DNA of 8,324 nt from assembly GCA_903821255.1 (NCBI GenBank), contig CAIJKT010001172.1:1-8324 (forward strand). The letters are read 5' to 3'. Below the pieces are notes generated by a model. It was not told where the DNA came from. It saw nothing but the letters and a program-made list of their open reading frames with translations, and made no database searches. This DNA is from an uncultured Lentisphaeria bacterium. GTDB lineage: Bacteria > Verrucomicrobiota > Lentisphaeria > Victivallales > Victivallaceae. A program made the position numbers and the translations under genes. This document shows positions 6,371 to 8,324 of this stretch, piece after piece (the first letter of the stretch is position 1; each line of letters begins with the position of its first letter).

Positions 6371-8014
6371 ATGACTGAAAATGAAACAACTGAAAAGCAG
6401 GAAAAACGGATACCGGTCGTGGCCATCGTCGGACGCCCCAACGTCGGCAAATCATCGCTGTTCAACGCGATTGTCGGACGCCGGGTGTCCATTGTTCACG
6501 AACAGCCCGGAGTAACCCGTGACCGCGTCGTGGCCCCCGCATCATGGCACGGCAAGCATTTTCAGTTGATTGATACCGGCGGCCTGGGCAATATCACCGG
6601 GGCCAAGAAGATGGCCGATATCTGGGATGCCGGAATCCGGGAACAGGTCGAAGCCGCGATTGAAGGCGCCGATGTACTGATTTTCGTATGTAACGTACAG
6701 GACGGGATCGTGCCGCTGGACCGCGAAGTCACCGACCGCTTGCGCGGTATCGGCAAAAAAGTGCTGCTGGCGGCCAATAAATGTGACAATCCGACACTTG
6801 ACGCTGAATCAATGCTTTTCTCGGAACTGGGCTTTGACAAAATTTATCCGGTCTCCTGCCTGCATCGCAAAGGCGTTGCCAGGCTGCTGGACACCGCGCT
6901 GGAAGATTTTGAAGACGTGGAGGAAGACGTTACCACCAAAGCCGAACCGTTCCGCATAGCGGTTGTCGGGCGTCCGAATGTCGGTAAATCCTCAATGGTC
7001 AACTGGATGCTGGGCGAAGAGCGCGTCATGGTCAGCGATATCGCCGGCACGACCCGCGATTCAATCGATATTGATTTCGAGATCAAATACAAAGGCGAGA
7101 TGCTGCCCGCCGCCCTGATTGATACCGCAGGCCTGCGCAAAAGGTCCAAGATTGACAATGTAGTCGAACTGTTCAGCATGATGCGCACGGAGGAGGCGCT
7201 CAAACGCGCGCAACTGGTGTTGTTTCTGGTGGAAACCAGCAAAGACGGCGTCACTTCACAAGACCGGAAAATCGCAGCATCTATCGTTGAATCCGGCAAA
7301 GGCTGCATCATCGTTGCCAACAAATTCGACCTGTGCAAGGATGAGGATGAAGATGTCAAGCAGAAACAGTTGATCGAGGAGATCCGCTATACGCTGCCGC
7401 ACCTGAATTATGCGCCGGTGGTATTCACCAGCGTGCTGCGCAAATATAATATGAATGCGCTGCTGGACCAGATCGCCGAAGTCATGGCTCAGATGGAAGT
7501 AAAAATCCCGACCTCGCTGGTCAATAAAGTGCTGCTGGATGCATTTGCCCGTAATTCGCCGCCCGTAGTTGGAGTGGCGCCGCTTAAACTTTATTACTGT
7601 TCAATGATCGGCAGCGAGCCGCCGAAGTTTCTGCTGTTTGTCAATCAGCCGGTCTATTGTGCCGACAATTATCTGATATTCCTGAATAACTGCCTGCGCC
7701 AGGCATTCGACTTTACCGGCCTGCCGATTGTGGTGGAACTGCGCGCCAGGCCCAAAAAAGTCGAAAGCATCCGCACAGAGCGGACAACCGACAAATTCCG
7801 GAAACCCGTCGGCAAAATCGACAAAAGAAATGAAAAGAAAACTCTCGGGAAGCCGGAGAAGAAAACTGACAAAAAACCGGGTAAGAAACCCGGCAAACAA
7901 CCAGGCAGAGCTCCACGTTCGACTGACAAACTCCGGAAGTCGGCAGCAAAACCCGGGAAAAAAGCCGGAAGCAAATCAGGCGGCGGCCCGGGAAAAAAAC
8001 GAAAAAAAACCTAA
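6371..8014 (+). CDS. der: Ribosome-assembly GTPase Der (EngA) with extended basic tail
   Basis: Der is an essential bacterial GTPase that helps mature the 50S ribosomal subunit. This 547-residue protein has the diagnostic two G domains. The first has P-loop GRPNVGKSS (21-29), DTGG (68-71) and NKCD (136-139). The second has GRPNVGKSS (200-208), DTAG (251-254) and NKFD (317-320). An acidic linker lies at about 178-190. A KH-like RNA-binding domain spans about 375-460 and ends in the usual PIVVELRAR. Residues about 461-547 are a low-complexity Lys/Pro/Gly/Arg tail, longer than in typical Der proteins of about 440-490 residues. It contains KKPGKKPGKQPGR and two related blocks, TDKFRK (473-478) and TDKLRK (518-523). 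The tail probably adds nonspecific rRNA affinity (inference). AGGAGAT at 6358-6364 fixes the ATG. It appears to have its own leader of 171 bases and is probably monocistronic or the first gene of a unit. Confidence 0.97.
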   Translation: MTENETTEKQEKRIPVVAIVGRPNVGKSSLFNAIVGRRVSIVHEQPGVTRDRVVAPASWHGKHFQLIDTGGLGNITGAKKMADIWDAGIREQVEAAIEGADVLIFVCNVQDGIVPLDREVTDRLRGIGKKVLLAANKCDNPTLDAESMLFSELGFDKIYPVSCLHRKGVARLLDTALEDFEDVEEDVTTKAEPFRIAVVGRPNVGKSSMVNWMLGEERVMVSDIAGTTRDSIDIDFEIKYKGEMLPAALIDTAGLRKRSKIDNVVELFSMMRTEEALKRAQLVLFLVETSKDGVTSQDRKIAASIVESGKGCIIVANKFDLCKDEDEDVKQKQLIEEIRYTLPHLNYAPVVFTSVLRKYNMNALLDQIAEVMAQMEVKIPTSLVNKVLLDAFARNSPPVVGVAPLKLYYCSMIGSEPPKFLLFVNQPVYCADNYLIFLNNCLRQAFDFTGLPIVVELRARPKKVESIRTERTTDKFRKPVGKIDKRNEKKTLGKPEKKTDKKPGKKPGKQPGRAPRSTDKLRKSAAKPGKKAGSKSGGGPGKKRKKT

Positions 8015-8071
8015 AAGCATTGAACCATAACGGTATTCCGCTTGTCTTTTCCTGATGAAATCACATCGATT

Positions 8072-8094
8072 GCCGGCAGCCTGAAACTGCCGGC
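8072..8094 (+). terminator. GC-rich hairpin after der, possible terminator without T-tract
   Basis: GCCGGCAG (8072-8079) pairs perfectly with CTGCCGGC (8087-8094) over a 7-base loop, 57 bases past the der stop. Neither side has a T-run, so it is not a textbook intrinsic terminator. It may end transcription weakly, pause it, or protect the der mRNA 3' end. It lies 65 bases before the next start codon. Confidence 0.4.
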
Positions 8095-8159
8095 GGCAAA
8101 TTGAGAATTGCAGATTCAACTCAGGAACAGCCTGATTATAGCGGGCATGGAAGGTGGTT

Positions 8160-8324
8160 ATGAACTTTTTGAATAGTCTGATATTATGGTTCATCCCGGC
8201 AGTTGTGCTGGCCGTTTTACTTTTAATCTGGCGCGCCCGGGTAAGACGTTCGCAAATCCTCAAATCATTGCTCGGCATCAGATGGAATGACCCGGAGCAT
8301 GTTTTAATCTCCCCTGCCCGCAGA
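8160..8324 (+). CDS. N-terminal fragment of a membrane protein, cut by the window edge
   Basis: An open frame runs from ATG 8160 to the window end, 55 codons with no stop, so the gene is partial at its 3' side. GGAAGG at 8149-8154 lies 5 bases upstream and supports the start. Residues about 6-24 (SLILWFIPAVVLAVLLLIW) are a hydrophobic span followed by the basic cluster RARVRR, placing what follows on the cytoplasmic side by the positive-inside rule. A short first span followed at once by Arg-rich sequence is reminiscent of BatA/BatB-type von Willebrand membrane proteins, but nothing diagnostic is visible and I would not assign it. Confidence 0.65.
   Translation, partial: MNFLNSLILWFIPAVVLAVLLLIWRARVRRSQILKSLLGIRWNDPEHVLISPARR

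Noticed and set aside
7876..7893. Hairpin CCGGGT/ACCCGG inside the der tail
   Set aside because: It arises from the repeated Lys-Pro-Gly codons of the low-complexity tail and has no T-tract, so no separate function is needed.
1..8324. CRISPR arrays, tRNA or rRNA genes, insertion sequences, attachment sites
   Set aside because: I found no regularly spaced direct repeats, no cloverleaf with a conserved T-arm, no rRNA segments and no transposase or terminal inverted repeats.

Overview
The window is bacterial: it carries the ribosome-assembly GTPase Der and a B12-dependent ribonucleotide reductase preceded by two sites that look like tandem NrdR boxes. All supported genes are on the + strand. 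An oxygen-independent class II reductase and a dehydrogenase of the Ord family (known from amino-acid fermenters) would suit an anaerobe. The membrane module and general gene style remind me of PVC-type bacteria such as Lentisphaerota, but this is an impression from memory with no phylogenetic marker tested.

Region 1 (1-2500) is a compact three-gene membrane module. It encodes a membrane-anchored helical-repeat protein ending in two zinc-ribbon-like CxxC pairs of motifs, a second single-span membrane protein of unrecognised family, and a six-span ABC-2 type permease whose start codon overlaps the preceding stop. No ATPase is in view; it probably lies upstream of the window. A textbook intrinsic terminator lies after the first gene, yet it is read through as codons of the second gene's membrane helix, which suggests attenuation or a misassigned start.

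Region 2 (2501-5075) is the control region and gene for adenosylcobalamin-dependent ribonucleotide reductase (nrdJ). The leader holds two NrdR-box-like sequences 32 bp apart start to start, followed by candidate promoters. No cobalamin riboswitch is apparent.

Region 3 (5076-6199) is a structured intergenic stretch and an NAD(P)-dependent dehydrogenase of the 2,4-diaminopentanoate dehydrogenase / DapB-like fold, without the ornithine-fermentation genes that normally accompany ord.

Region 4 (6200-8014) is a leader with a perfect inverted repeat, then der with an unusually long Lys/Pro/Gly-rich tail. Region 5 (8015-8324) is a strong GC hairpin and the start of another membrane protein cut by the window edge.

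Regions 2 to 5 look like independent housekeeping or metabolic units placed side by side. The least explained parts are the membrane module and its embedded terminator.
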